This document shows positions 40,830 through 49,009 of a stretch of 64,000 nucleotides of DNA, in pieces (positions within the stretch are counted from its first letter, which is position 1; each line of letters starts with the position of its first letter). The notes under the pieces are model-generated. The model worked only from the letters and a program-made list of their open reading frames with translations, was not told the origin of the DNA and did not search any database. Where the stretch lies: positions 62,001 through 126,000 of the forward strand of contig NZ_JBBEOG010000004.1 in NCBI RefSeq assembly GCF_037860835.1, written 5' to 3'. The DNA is from Aquipuribacter nitratireducens (GTDB taxonomy: Bacteria > Actinomycetota > Actinomycetes > Actinomycetales > JBBAYJ01). A program made the translations under genes and the position numbers.

Positions 40830-41894
40830 TCACGCGCGGGACAGGCCCGGCGGCACGGCGAGGGTGGGAGCGAGGAGCACGCCGCGCGGGGTCGGCTGCT
40901 CCCCGCGCAGGCGGGGGACGAGGAGGTCGAGGCACGCGTGGGCGGCCTCGCGGACGGGCTGGGCGACGCTCGCCATGCCGAGCGCGGCCGTCACGGGGGT
41001 CGCGTCGAAGCCGACGACCGTGAGCGCCCGGCCCGCCGCCGCGGCGGCGCGGTGCGCGCCGAGGGCGAGGGTGTCGCTCGCGCACACGAGCGCGTCCGGC
41101 GCGTCGGGCCGGTCCAGCAGCGCGGCCGTACAGGCCTGGGCCGCGTCGGTGTCGTTCTCGCACGCCGCCTCGACCCGCTCCGGCGAGCCGGCCGCGACGA
41201 GACCCGCGAGCCAGCCCGCGCGCCGGTCGGCGCCGGTCGCACCGTCGTCGGGCCAGCCGAGGAAGCCGATGCGACGCGCGCCGCGGGCCGCGAGCCACTC
41301 GACGGCGGCCTCGGTGCCGGCGGCGCCGTCGACGTCGACCCAGTCGTGAGGGGGCTCCTCGACGTTCCACGGCCGGCCGAACGCGCAGAACGTGAGGCCG
41401 AGCTGGGCGAGGCGGGCGGGGCGCCCGTCGTGGACGTTCGTCGCGGTGAGGACGACGGCGTCCGCGGCGCCGCTGCCGATGACGTCCTCGACGACCGCGA
41501 GCTCGGTCTCCTCGTCCGGCTGTTGCGCGTACAGGACGACCCGCTGGTCGAGGCGCTGGCCGGCCTCCGCGAGACCGTGGAAGAAGGCGTCGAGGACGAG
41601 ACCGGAGATGCCGTCCTGCGGGCGGTCGGCCCGCACGGCGACGGCCTGGGCCCGGCGGGTGGCGAGCTGGCGCGCGGCGACGGACGGGCGGTAGCCGGTC
41701 TCGCGCACGGCCTGCAGGACCTTCTCGCGGGTGGCGGCGGCGAGCCGGTCGGGGCGGTGGAGGGCGTTGGACACGGTCTGGCGCGAGACACCGGCCCGAG
41801 CCGCGACGGTCTCGAGCGTGGGGGCGGACCCCGTGGCCGTCGCAGCGGTGAGCGACCGCTGGTGCGGCGGGGTCGTGGCGGTCTCGTCCGTCAC
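40830..41894 (-). CDS. LacI-family transcriptional regulator
   Basis: About 354 residues. Helix-turn-helix PTLETVAARAGVSRQTVSNALHRPDRLAAATREKV plus hinge YRPSVAARQLATRRA, then a periplasmic-binding-like effector domain. GTG 41894 is preferred because GAGGAGG ends 5 nt upstream; the upstream codons to 41957 would cover the operator. It is the first gene of the sugar-import operon, so it should repress the binding protein and permeases as well as the divergent glucosidase, both through the paired operators at 41946-41971. Confidence 0.9.
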   Translation of the reverse strand: MTDETATTPPHQRSLTAATATGSAPTLETVAARAGVSRQTVSNALHRPDRLAAATREKVLQAVRETGYRPSVAARQLATRRAQAVAVRADRPQDGISGLVLDAFFHGLAEAGQRLDQRVVLYAQQPDEETELAVVEDVIGSGAADAVVLTATNVHDGRPARLAQLGLTFCAFGRPWNVEEPPHDWVDVDGAAGTEAAVEWLAARGARRIGFLGWPDDGATGADRRAGWLAGLVAAGSPERVEAACENDTDAAQACTAALLDRPDAPDALVCASDTLALGAHRAAAAAGRALTVVGFDATPVTAALGMASVAQPVREAAHACLDLLVPRLRGEQPTPRGVLLAPTLAVPPGLSRA

Positions 41895-41945
41895 CCGGGC
41901 CTCCTCGCTCGGAACCTGGCGCCGGTCGGGCGGACCGGCTAGGTT

Positions 41946-41971
41946 TTGAGCGCTCAACTTTGAGCGCTCAA
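41946..41971. promoter_or_regulatory. Two tandem LacI operators
   Basis: TTGAGCGCTCAA occurs twice, at 41946-41957 and 41960-41971, each a perfect 12-bp palindrome with the central CG that LacI-family hinge helices intercalate. Centres are 14 bp apart, so dimers would bind with a rotated register of about 1.3 turns. They lie between the divergent regulator and debranching genes, covering both promoters. Confidence 0.85.
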
Positions 41972-42031
41972 AAGACCATAGACCACCCGCGCCCGGCTGT
42001 CACGGGGGCGGGGCAGGAGAGGGTGGAGCAC

Positions 42032-44098
42032 GTGACGGGGACGACGGAGACACCGGGAGCGACACCGCACCGCCAGCCGTGGGTCCACGACCTCGTCCTC
42101 TGCCTGGCCGCGCCGACGCAGGTGTGGTCCGCGGCGGACGGGCAGGTGCGGCACGAGGGCGTGCAGGGCGTCCTGCACGCGGACCGGCGCACGCTCTGCG
42201 GTGCGGTGCTCACCGTCGACGGCGAGGAGCCGACGGCGGTCGCACACCACTCCGACGGCGGGGACGCGCACGTGTTCGTCGCCGTCGCCCGTTCCCTCGG
42301 CGACCCGGGTCCCGACCCGACGGTGCGGGTGGAGCGGCGCCGGGAGGTGGAGCCCGGGCTCGTCCGTGAGCAGGTGACGCTCGTCTCGACGGCCGCCCGC
42401 CCGGTCACGACCGACGTCGTGCTGCGCGTCGCCGTCGACCTCGCCCACCTCGACGCCGTGAAGGCGGGCAAGGCAGCGGCGACGCTCGCGCCAACCGTCA
42501 CCGGGGCGGAGACCGGGTGGCGGGACGGGGGCCTCAGCCTCGGGCTCCGTGCCCACGGTGCGGCCCGCGAGGTCGTCGAGGGGCCGGCCGGGCCGGAGGT
42601 CGAGCTGCGCTGGCGCGTCCAGGTGGCGCCGGGCGAGCGGGTGACCCGCGAGGTGCTCCTCCCGGTGTCCGACTCGGGCGCCGTCGTCACGAGCCCGAGC
42701 CGCCCCGCCACCTGGCACTCGCCCGCCGTCGAGAGCGCGGACCGGAGGCTCGCCCCCGTGCTCGAGCGAGCCGTCGCGGACCTGCGCCTGCTGCGCCTCG
42801 CGACAGCCGACGCCCCCGAGGAGGAGTTCCTCGGTGCGGGCGCGCCGTGGTTCCTCACCCTCTTCGGGCGCGACTCGCTGTGGGCGGCGCGCATGCTCCT
42901 GCCCCTCGGCACCGACCTCGCCGCATCGACGCTGCGGGTCCTCGCCCGTCGGCAGGGCACGGTCGTCGACGCCGGCACCGCGCAGCAGCCCGGCAAGATC
43001 CTCCACGAGGTCCGCGGTGCCGCCTTCTCGATCGAGGCCGACGGTGCGCACACGCTGCCGCCGGTCTACTACGGGACCATCGACGCGACCCCGCTGTGGG
43101 CGCTCACCCTCCACGACGCGTGGCGGTGGGGCCTGCCGGACACCGACGTCGAGCCGCTCGTGCCGGCGCTCGAGCGGGCCCTCGCGTGGCTCGTCGAGCA
43201 CGGCGACGCCGACGGCGACCACCTCCTGGAGTACGTCGACGAGTCCGGGCACGGCCTGTCGAACCAGGGGTGGAAGGACTCCGGCGACGCGGTCCGGCGC
43301 GTCGACGGCTCGCTCGCGCACGCCCCGGTCGCGCTGTGCGAGGTGCAGGGTTACGCGTACGCGGCGGCGCTGCGCGGGGCCGACCTCCTCGAGCGCTTCG
43401 GCCGCGGCGGCACCGACCGGTGGCGGGAGTGGGCGGGTCGGCTGCGCGAGCAGTTCCGCCGGCGGTTCTGGGTGGAGGACGCCGTCGGGCCGTTCCCGGC
43501 GATCGCGCTCGACGGCGACAAGCGGCCGGTCGTGTCGTTGACGAGCAACATCGGCCACCTGCTCGGGACGGGGCTGCTGTCGGACGGCGAGGTCGACGCC
43601 GTGGCACGGCGTCTGGTCGCGCCCGACCTGCTGAGCGGCTTCGGCGTACGGACCATGTCGAGCGCGGCCGCGGGCTACAGCCCGACCGGCTACCACGTGG
43701 GGTCGGTGTGGCCGCACGACACCGCCATCTGCCTCGCCGGCCTCGCGGCCGAGGGCCGGCCGGAGGTGGCCCCGGTGGCCGAGGCGCTGCTGGGGGCGCT
43801 CCACGCCTTCGACGGCCGCCCGCCCGAGCTGTTCGCCGGCGACCCGCGCTCGGTGCACCCCGCACCGGTGCCCTACCCCGCCGCCTGCCGCCCCCAGGCG
43901 TGGTCCGCCGCAGGGGCGGTGGCGCTCGTCGAGGCCGTGCTCGGCCTGCGGGTCGACGTGCCGGCGGGCCGGGTGACGGCGGCTCCGGTGCAGCCGTGGT
44001 CGCTCGGCTCGACGGTCGTCGACGGGCTCCGGGCCGGCGGCGACCCGCTACGCGTCGCCGTCGACGACGCCGGTGCCGCGGAGGTGACCTGGCGCTGA
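42032..44098 (+). CDS. Glycogen-debranching-type alpha-glucosidase (amylo-alpha-1,6-glucosidase-like)
   Basis: About 688 residues. The N-terminal beta-rich domain (about 1-220) is of the PF14742 kind found in bacterial debranching-like proteins, and the remainder is an (alpha/alpha)6 barrel with FLTLFGRDSLWAARML, GKILHEVRGAAFSIEADG, GLSNQGWKDSGDAV and VWPHDTAICLAGL, which holds candidate catalytic acidic residues (Asp in GRDS, Asp in WKDSGD). It should remove alpha-1,6 or other linked glucose from imported dextrin. GTG 42032 has AGGAGAGG 9 nt upstream. Divergent from the importer operon and expressed from the LacI operator region. Confidence 0.82.
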   Translation: MTGTTETPGATPHRQPWVHDLVLCLAAPTQVWSAADGQVRHEGVQGVLHADRRTLCGAVLTVDGEEPTAVAHHSDGGDAHVFVAVARSLGDPGPDPTVRVERRREVEPGLVREQVTLVSTAARPVTTDVVLRVAVDLAHLDAVKAGKAAATLAPTVTGAETGWRDGGLSLGLRAHGAAREVVEGPAGPEVELRWRVQVAPGERVTREVLLPVSDSGAVVTSPSRPATWHSPAVESADRRLAPVLERAVADLRLLRLATADAPEEEFLGAGAPWFLTLFGRDSLWAARMLLPLGTDLAASTLRVLARRQGTVVDAGTAQQPGKILHEVRGAAFSIEADGAHTLPPVYYGTIDATPLWALTLHDAWRWGLPDTDVEPLVPALERALAWLVEHGDADGDHLLEYVDESGHGLSNQGWKDSGDAVRRVDGSLAHAPVALCEVQGYAYAAALRGADLLERFGRGGTDRWREWAGRLREQFRRRFWVEDAVGPFPAIALDGDKRPVVSLTSNIGHLLGTGLLSDGEVDAVARRLVAPDLLSGFGVRTMSSAAAGYSPTGYHVGSVWPHDTAICLAGLAAEGRPEVAPVAEALLGALHAFDGRPPELFAGDPRSVHPAPVPYPAACRPQAWSAAGAVALVEAVLGLRVDVPAGRVTAAPVQPWSLGSTVVDGLRAGGDPLRVAVDDAGAAEVTWR

Positions 44099-44108
44099 GC
44101 CAACGGCT

Positions 44109-44183
44109 CGCCACGACGACATCACAGACCCCCTCTGCGCGCCGTGACGCGCGCTGTGGAGGCTTCGCGATGTCGTCGTGGCG
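44109..44183 (+). repeat. Inverted-repeat pair upstream of AbiEi-like gene, cassette B
   Basis: CGCCACGACGACATC at 44109-44123 and its perfect complement GATGTCGTCGTGGCG at 44169-44183 face each other across 45 bp, just after the debranching gene. The right-hand copy belongs to a 25-bp block, TTCGCGATGTCGTCGTGGCG plus CCGCC (44164-44188), that recurs downstream with two changes. Confidence 0.85.
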
Positions 44184-44241
44184 CCGCCGTCCCTGTGGAT
44201 GACGGCCGCGAGGAGCAACCCGGGCCGGGCACAGTCGGCGG

Positions 44242-45153
44242 GTGCCCCTCCCGCCGCACCACGTCGTCGCCGCCCTCGGCGGTGTCGCCTCGTACCGGCG
44301 CGTCGTCGCCGTCTGCGGCCGGCACGCGCTGCGACGCGCCGTCGCGGGCGGCCAGATCCTGCGCCTCGGCCGCAACCGCTACGGCCTGCCCGGGCTCGAC
44401 GCCCAGCTCGCCGCCGCGCACGGTCACCGGGCGTGCCTCAGCCACCTCAGCGCCGCCGTGCACCACGGCTGGGGCGTCCTCGACCCGCCGCGCGACCTGT
44501 GGTTGACCCTGCCCCGCGGCCACAAGCACGCCCCCCGCGCCGGCACCGTGTGGTCGGCGGCCACGCTGAGCGACGCCGAGGTCGCCGCGGGGGTGACGTC
44601 ACCGGCCCGGACGGTCCTCGACTGCGCCCGGTCCCTGCCCTTCGCCGCCGCGCTCGCGGTGGCCGACTCCGCGCTTCGCTCGGGGGCGGTCACGCCCGAG
44701 GAGCTGGTGGAGCTCGCCCAGGCCACCCGCGCGCCCGGAGTCGTCGCGGCCCGGTCCGTCGTCGCCCACGCCGACGGACGGGCGGCCAACCCCTTCGAGT
44801 CCGGGCTCCGCGCCATCGTCCTCGAGGTCGGGCTGCGAGGCTTCGTGCCCCAGCTCGTCGTGACGGGTCCGGGCCTGTTCGCGTGCGTCGACCTCGGCGA
44901 CCCGGAGCGTAAGGTCGCCTTCGAGGCGGACGGCTACGGGGTGCACGGCACACGCCGGGCGTTCGCGCACGACCTCGCCAGACACGACGACCTGCAGTCC
45001 GACGGGTGGGTGACCCGTCGCTTCGCCTTCGAGCACGTCTTCCGCCGGCGGGGGTGGGTGGCGCGGCAGGTGCTCACGGCCGCCGCGCAGCGCGTGGTGC
45101 CCGCGCCACGACGACATCGCACACGCGTGAACGGTGCCCGAAAGGCCTCCTGA
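44242..45153 (+). CDS. AbiEi-like / DUF559-type protein, cassette B
   Basis: 303 residues. The N-terminal winged helix (SYRRVVAVCGRHALRRAVAG, ILRLGRNRYGLPGL) is AbiEi-like. The middle contains CLSHLSAAVHHGWGV and SPARTVLDCARSLPF. The C-terminal 120 residues follow the Vsr/DUF559 nuclease pattern: Glu in NPFESGLRAIVLEVG, Asp in CVDLGDPERKVAFEADGYG and the basic segment RRAFAHDLARHDDLQSDGW. It shares this architecture with the gene at 9594, but the two are clearly diverged. CACAGT ends 6 nt before the GTG. The last 17 codons run into the downstream repeat pair. No toxin partner gene is adjacent. Confidence 0.78.
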   Translation: MPLPPHHVVAALGGVASYRRVVAVCGRHALRRAVAGGQILRLGRNRYGLPGLDAQLAAAHGHRACLSHLSAAVHHGWGVLDPPRDLWLTLPRGHKHAPRAGTVWSAATLSDAEVAAGVTSPARTVLDCARSLPFAAALAVADSALRSGAVTPEELVELAQATRAPGVVAARSVVAHADGRAANPFESGLRAIVLEVGLRGFVPQLVVTGPGLFACVDLGDPERKVAFEADGYGVHGTRRAFAHDLARHDDLQSDGWVTRRFAFEHVFRRRGWVARQVLTAAAQRVVPAPRRHRTRVNGARKAS

Positions 45154-45183
45154 CCCGGTTCGCGATGTCGCTGTGGCGCCGCC
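45103..45183 (+). repeat. Inverted-repeat pair downstream of cassette B
   Basis: GCGCCACGACGACATCGC (45103-45120) overlaps the coding end of the AbiEi-like gene. Its inverted partner GCGATGTCGCTGTGGCGC (45162-45179) has two mismatches and lies 41 bp further on. The block 45159-45183 matches 44164-44188 in 23 of 25 bp, as a direct repeat enclosing the gene with a 995-bp period. Confidence 0.85.
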
Positions 45184-45204
45184 CACCACGGCTGTTCGCC
45201 GCGC

Positions 45205-45831
45205 TCAGTCCGCGTCGCAGCTCGCCCACTCGGAGTCGACGTTCGCGAAGGCGATGGCCGGCTCGAGGCTGAAGTGGGACTCGACAGCGCCGCTGTGCGG
45301 GCGCTCGTGAACGAGGAACGGGCCCAGACCGCTCCGCACGCTGGGGACCATCGCGGTGGCCGAGCCGACGGACGCGCACCCCTTGCCCGCGACGACCCGG
45401 AACGTCACGTCGACCGACTCACCCGCAGCGAGGCGTTCGACGTCGACGACACCCACCTCGAGGACGTGCTCCGGCCGCGAGTCGCGGTCCGACCCCCTCG
45501 CCGGGGCCAGTGGGCGAGCCGCACCGCCGACGGCGGCCCCGTCGAGCCGGTAGGGGAAGCCGGTACCCGGACCGCCGAGCGGGAATCCGAAGCGGCGCAC
45601 GTCGACGGGCAGAGGGCCCGCGTTCGTCACGGACCACGTCGCCGTGCACTCGAGGTCCTCGGAGATCGCGATCAGCCGACGGTCGGCGGCGAAGGGGTCG
45701 AGCGGATCGACATCGTCGGCGAACACCGTGCGACTCACGGGGACGGTCCGACCCGACGCGCAGTCGTAGAGGGGACCCTGCACCGCCACCCACCCGGACA
45801 CCACACGGGAGCCGGTCCCGGTACGCGACAA
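45205..45831 (-). CDS. Hypothetical protein, possibly 5'-truncated
   Basis: 208 residues, beta-rich, with ten Thr/Val strand-like segments and a Cys pair (DCASGR; LECTAT) plus GKGCAS and ASCDAD near the end, which looks like an extracytoplasmic domain. But no signal peptide is present: the open frame begins at a TTG only 9 nt after an in-frame stop. Either the N terminus was lost or the true start is a later GTG. No family recognised. The gene lies against cassette B's outer repeat. Confidence 0.45.
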   Translation of the reverse strand: MSRTGTGSRVVSGWVAVQGPLYDCASGRTVPVSRTVFADDVDPLDPFAADRRLIAISEDLECTATWSVTNAGPLPVDVRRFGFPLGGPGTGFPYRLDGAAVGGAARPLAPARGSDRDSRPEHVLEVGVVDVERLAAGESVDVTFRVVAGKGCASVGSATAMVPSVRSGLGPFLVHERPHSGAVESHFSLEPAIAFANVDSEWASCDAD

Positions 45832-46075
45832 GAGCTGTCAGTGGTCCTCGCAGCAGCACTCGGACCGCTTCCCCGAGCTTCGCCCGGTCAGCACCCGGCG
45901 TGGTGCCAGCGAACTCCCAGGAACGGCTGCCACGGTCCCCGACGTCACCCGACCGGGCGATCGAGCGCGAGGCGCCGCGTCCCGAGTCACCCCTGGGCCC
46001 GGGACGCACCCGGGTGCCGTCCGTCGTCGTCGACCCGCCCCCGGCCGGTCGGCACCGGTCGGGACCGGGTCATGA

Positions 46076-47107
46076 GTGGTGCCCCTGCACCGGATCGAGT
46101 GCTCCGTGACCTGCCTGTTCGTCTCCCCGGAGGCCGCCGCGCCTCGCGCGGCCGCCCACCCGGCGTCGCTCCTCACGCCCACCCTCGCCCACCGGCACAC
46201 CCCTGCGCCGACCACGCACCCTGTGCCGCCCGAGCTCGTCCGCTGGTTGCTGACGCGCGCGGCCGGTGCGCTGGTCGTCGTCGTCCTGGCCGTGCTCGTC
46301 CTCGTCGACGGCCCGCTCCTGCCGGCGCCCGAGCCGCCGCGCTGGGCGGTCGTCCGGGACGGGTTCATGGCGGTCCTGGGGTGGGCGGCGGTCGCCGTCG
46401 GCGTCGCCGGGGCGTGGCCGCAGGTCGTGCGGCTCGTGCGCTCCGGCCGCCCGGACGGCGTGTCGTGGCTCGGCACCGTCCTCGGCGTCGGCACGCCGAT
46501 GCTGTGGCTGTCGTACGGGCTCGCCTCGGGCGACGCGGTCCAGGTGACGGCCAACACGCTCGGCCTGCTCGCGGGCGCCGCGGCGCTCGTCGTGCTCGCA
46601 GGGCTGCGACTGGCCGCGCCGACCGACGAGGGGGGCCGCGGGCTCGTGCGCCGCTCCGTCCGCGGCTCCGTGACCGGCCTCCTCGGACTCGCCGGGCTGC
46701 TCGTCGTCGCGCTCGTCGTCGCCGGGCCGGCGGTCGTGCCCGTCCTCGGCGCCGTGGCCGCCGGCGTGGCGCTGGTGCGCCAGGTGCCGCAGGCGGTGCT
46801 GGTCGTGCGGACCGTGCGCTCGCGCACCCCGGGCGGGCTCGCAGGGCTCTGCCCCTGGACGTCGGCCCTCGCCGTCGCCTCCGCCGTCCTCTGGCTCGGC
46901 TACGGGCTGCTCGCCGTGGACGCGGCCGTCGTCGTGACGTCCGCGGTGAGTGCGGCTCTGGGGTGGGTCGTACTGGTCCTGCGCGTGCCGCCGCTGCGGG
47001 CGGTCCGCGCTGCGCGCTCGGGCAGGCTCGGTGCGGTCGCGGCGGCCGTCGCCGCCGCGTGGGCGCGCGAGCTCGGCCCCGTCGTCCGCTGGTACCGCAC
47101 CGCGTGA
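46076..47107 (+). CDS. PQ-loop membrane protein with two repeats
   Basis: About 343 residues, start uncertain (GTG 46076, or a later GTG near 46223). Two PQ-loop segments are visible: VAGAWPQVVRLVRSGRPDGVSWLG around residue 110 and VRQVPQAVLVVRTVRSRTPG around residue 230, each with flanking helices, total about seven. The segment VLWLGYGLLAVDAAVVVTSAVS is typical of SemiSWEET/MtN3-type helices. SemiSWEETs usually carry one unit; two in one chain resembles a SWEET arrangement. Substrate unknown. Confidence 0.65.
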   Translation: MVPLHRIECSVTCLFVSPEAAAPRAAAHPASLLTPTLAHRHTPAPTTHPVPPELVRWLLTRAAGALVVVVLAVLVLVDGPLLPAPEPPRWAVVRDGFMAVLGWAAVAVGVAGAWPQVVRLVRSGRPDGVSWLGTVLGVGTPMLWLSYGLASGDAVQVTANTLGLLAGAAALVVLAGLRLAAPTDEGGRGLVRRSVRGSVTGLLGLAGLLVVALVVAGPAVVPVLGAVAAGVALVRQVPQAVLVVRTVRSRTPGGLAGLCPWTSALAVASAVLWLGYGLLAVDAAVVVTSAVSAALGWVVLVLRVPPLRAVRAARSGRLGAVAAAVAAAWARELGPVVRWYRTA

Positions 47108-47123
47108 GCGGGAGGATGAGGGC

Positions 47124-47531
47124 GTGGCGCTGATCCTCAACATCCTGTGGTTCTTCTTCGCCGGGCTCGCGACGGCGTTCTCCTACGTGGTCGCGGGCGT
47201 CATCGCGTGCCTGCTCGTCGTCACCATCCCGTTCGGCGTCGCGTGCTTCCGGCTGGCCGGCTTCGCGCTGTGGCCGTTCGGGCGCACCGTCGTCGACCGG
47301 CCGACGGCAGGGGTCGTGACGGCGCTCGGCAACGTGCTGTGGTTCCTGCTCATCGGGTGGTGGCTCGCCCTCTCGCAGGTGGTCTACGCCGTCGGCCTCG
47401 TGCTGACGATCATCGGCATCCCGTTCGGGATCGCGACGCTCAAGCTCGCGATCCTGTCGTTCAACCCCCTCGGCAAGGAGGTCGTGAGCAGCGCGGAGGC
47501 CCGGGGACGTCTCGTGCCGGTCGTGCGCTGA
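47124..47531 (+). CDS. YccF-domain membrane protein
   Basis: 135 residues, four hydrophobic segments. ILNILWFFFAGLATAFSYVVAG, TIPFGVACFRLAGFALWPFG and IIGIPFGIATLKLAILSFNPLG are the two symmetric YccF motifs. GGAGG lies 8 nt before the GTG start. Family function unknown. The stop lies 1 nt from the convergent gene's stop. Confidence 0.9.
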   Translation: MALILNILWFFFAGLATAFSYVVAGVIACLLVVTIPFGVACFRLAGFALWPFGRTVVDRPTAGVVTALGNVLWFLLIGWWLALSQVVYAVGLVLTIIGIPFGIATLKLAILSFNPLGKEVVSSAEARGRLVPVVR

Positions 47532-47532
47532 G

Positions 47533-48504
47533 TCACCGCCCGTCCGGCTCCGCCGGAACCAGCGGCGGCAGCGTCCACGTGCCGTCGAGCACCTCCCGGC
47601 GGGGGCGGTACAGGCGCACGAGGATGTTCCAGCCCTCCGGCACAGGGATGGCGTTCGGCAGCTCGGGCTCGACGTCGGCAGGCAGGAACCGGACGGTGAC
47701 CGACCCGTCGCCGTCCTTGTCGCCCATGACGCTGTTGACCGAGTAGCGCCCGGAGGCGTTCGGCGCGAAGTACCCGGATGCGTCGTAGACGGAGACGGAC
47801 CAGAAGGCGTCGACCGGGACGTCGGTGAACGTCATGTCGTAGCGACCGGGCGGAAGGCGGGGATCGAGGCCGGCGTAGGCCGCCTCCGTCGTGGGCAGGC
47901 CGCCCCATCCCGCCGCCGTCCCGATGAGGTGGCGGACCGGCTCCACCTGGTCGCGGCGCCCGAACATCCGGTCGAAGCTCACGAGCCGGCTCGCGAGGCG
48001 CAGGAGCGCGTCGCGCGTGTCGTCGAGGCTCTCGGGGTCGGTGTCGGGCGCGCTGAACGGCACGGCGGAGCCCGCGGTCAGCACGAGCTCGTCCTGCAGC
48101 GCCGCGACCCGTGCGAGGTCGGCCGGGTCGGCCGCGTCGACGAGCACGCGCACGGCCACGAGGACGTGTGAGCCCCCTGCGTCGTCCGACCGCCCTGCTC
48201 CGAGGTCGTGGCGGCCGGGGGCGTGGTGGATCGCCGTGACGAAGTGGTCCTCGTCGACGACCATCGCCGAGAGGTACCGCTCCCCGGCGTCCGGGAGCGT
48301 CACCGAGGCCCCGCGGGAGACGTCGACGACGGCGAAGCTGTACAGCGTGTCGCGGTTGAGCCGGATGACCGTCTGCTCGTGGACGGAGGCGGGCTCGCGG
48401 TTGTGCCGGAAGCGGTTGACACCGCCGGCGGAGGTCTGGATGTCGGAGAGCATGCGGGCGGTCTCGGCGCGGACGAAGCTGTCCACGTTGACGGGTGCGG
48501 CCAC
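47533..48504 (-). CDS. DUF1254/DUF1214-domain protein
   Basis: 323 residues. An N-terminal DUF1254 (VIRLNRDTLYSFAVVDVSRG) and a C-terminal DUF1214 (YSVNSVMGDKDGDGSVTVRF; PEGWNILVRLYRPRREVLDG) are in the normal order. These domains occur in bacterial proteins linked to lipid or surface metabolism, function unresolved. The GTG has AGGAGGAGG nearby. No signal peptide, so it may be cytosolic. Confidence 0.8.
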   Translation of the reverse strand: MAAPVNVDSFVRAETARMLSDIQTSAGGVNRFRHNREPASVHEQTVIRLNRDTLYSFAVVDVSRGASVTLPDAGERYLSAMVVDEDHFVTAIHHAPGRHDLGAGRSDDAGGSHVLVAVRVLVDAADPADLARVAALQDELVLTAGSAVPFSAPDTDPESLDDTRDALLRLASRLVSFDRMFGRRDQVEPVRHLIGTAAGWGGLPTTEAAYAGLDPRLPPGRYDMTFTDVPVDAFWSVSVYDASGYFAPNASGRYSVNSVMGDKDGDGSVTVRFLPADVEPELPNAIPVPEGWNILVRLYRPRREVLDGTWTLPPLVPAEPDGR

Positions 48505-48601
48505 GACGGTCCTCCTCCTGCACGATGTCGCGGGGACGATAGGAACGCGGAGACCGCGGGCGCGCCACCCGTCGCGGGTGACCGCGCGGTCACTGAGCGG
48601 C

Positions 48602-48946
48602 TCACTGCAGCCGCCACGCCCCGTCGACGCGCACCATGCGCCGGACCCGCTCGACGGCCTCGACGGGGAGCGGCCCGTACACGTGCGGGAACCGCTCGCC
48701 GACCCCGGCGAGGTCCTCCTCCCGCACGGGCGCCCCGACCCGCGACGCATCGATCTGGAGGAGCAGCAGCTCGCCGTCCCAGTCCGCGAAGACGGCCGCG
48801 GCGACCTCGTCGACCTGGTGCATCCACGAGCAGTGGACGAACCCGACGTCGGCGAGCGACGCCCCTCGGGTCGAGCGCTCGTAGCGGCCCGTCGCCTGCG
48901 CGGCGACCCAGTCGTCGGGCACGGCGAGGTGGAAGAGCGGGCGCAC
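48602..48946 (-). CDS. DUF952 protein
   Basis: 114 residues starting VRPLFHLAVPDDWVAAQATG, with SLADVGFVHCSWMHQVDEVA and FPHVYGPLPVEAVERV as conserved DUF952 blocks; the family folds like a small ADP-ribosyltransferase-like domain. Cytosolic. Function unknown. It is divergent from the thioredoxin-NHL gene. Confidence 0.85.
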   Translation of the reverse strand: MRPLFHLAVPDDWVAAQATGRYERSTRGASLADVGFVHCSWMHQVDEVAAAVFADWDGELLLLQIDASRVGAPVREEDLAGVGERFPHVYGPLPVEAVERVRRMVRVDGAWRLQ

Positions 48947-49009
48947 GGGTCGAGCGTGGCAGGTGACCCGGCGGGAAGGCGGGGCAGGCCGGTCCGGTTG
49001 ACTCCCGTC

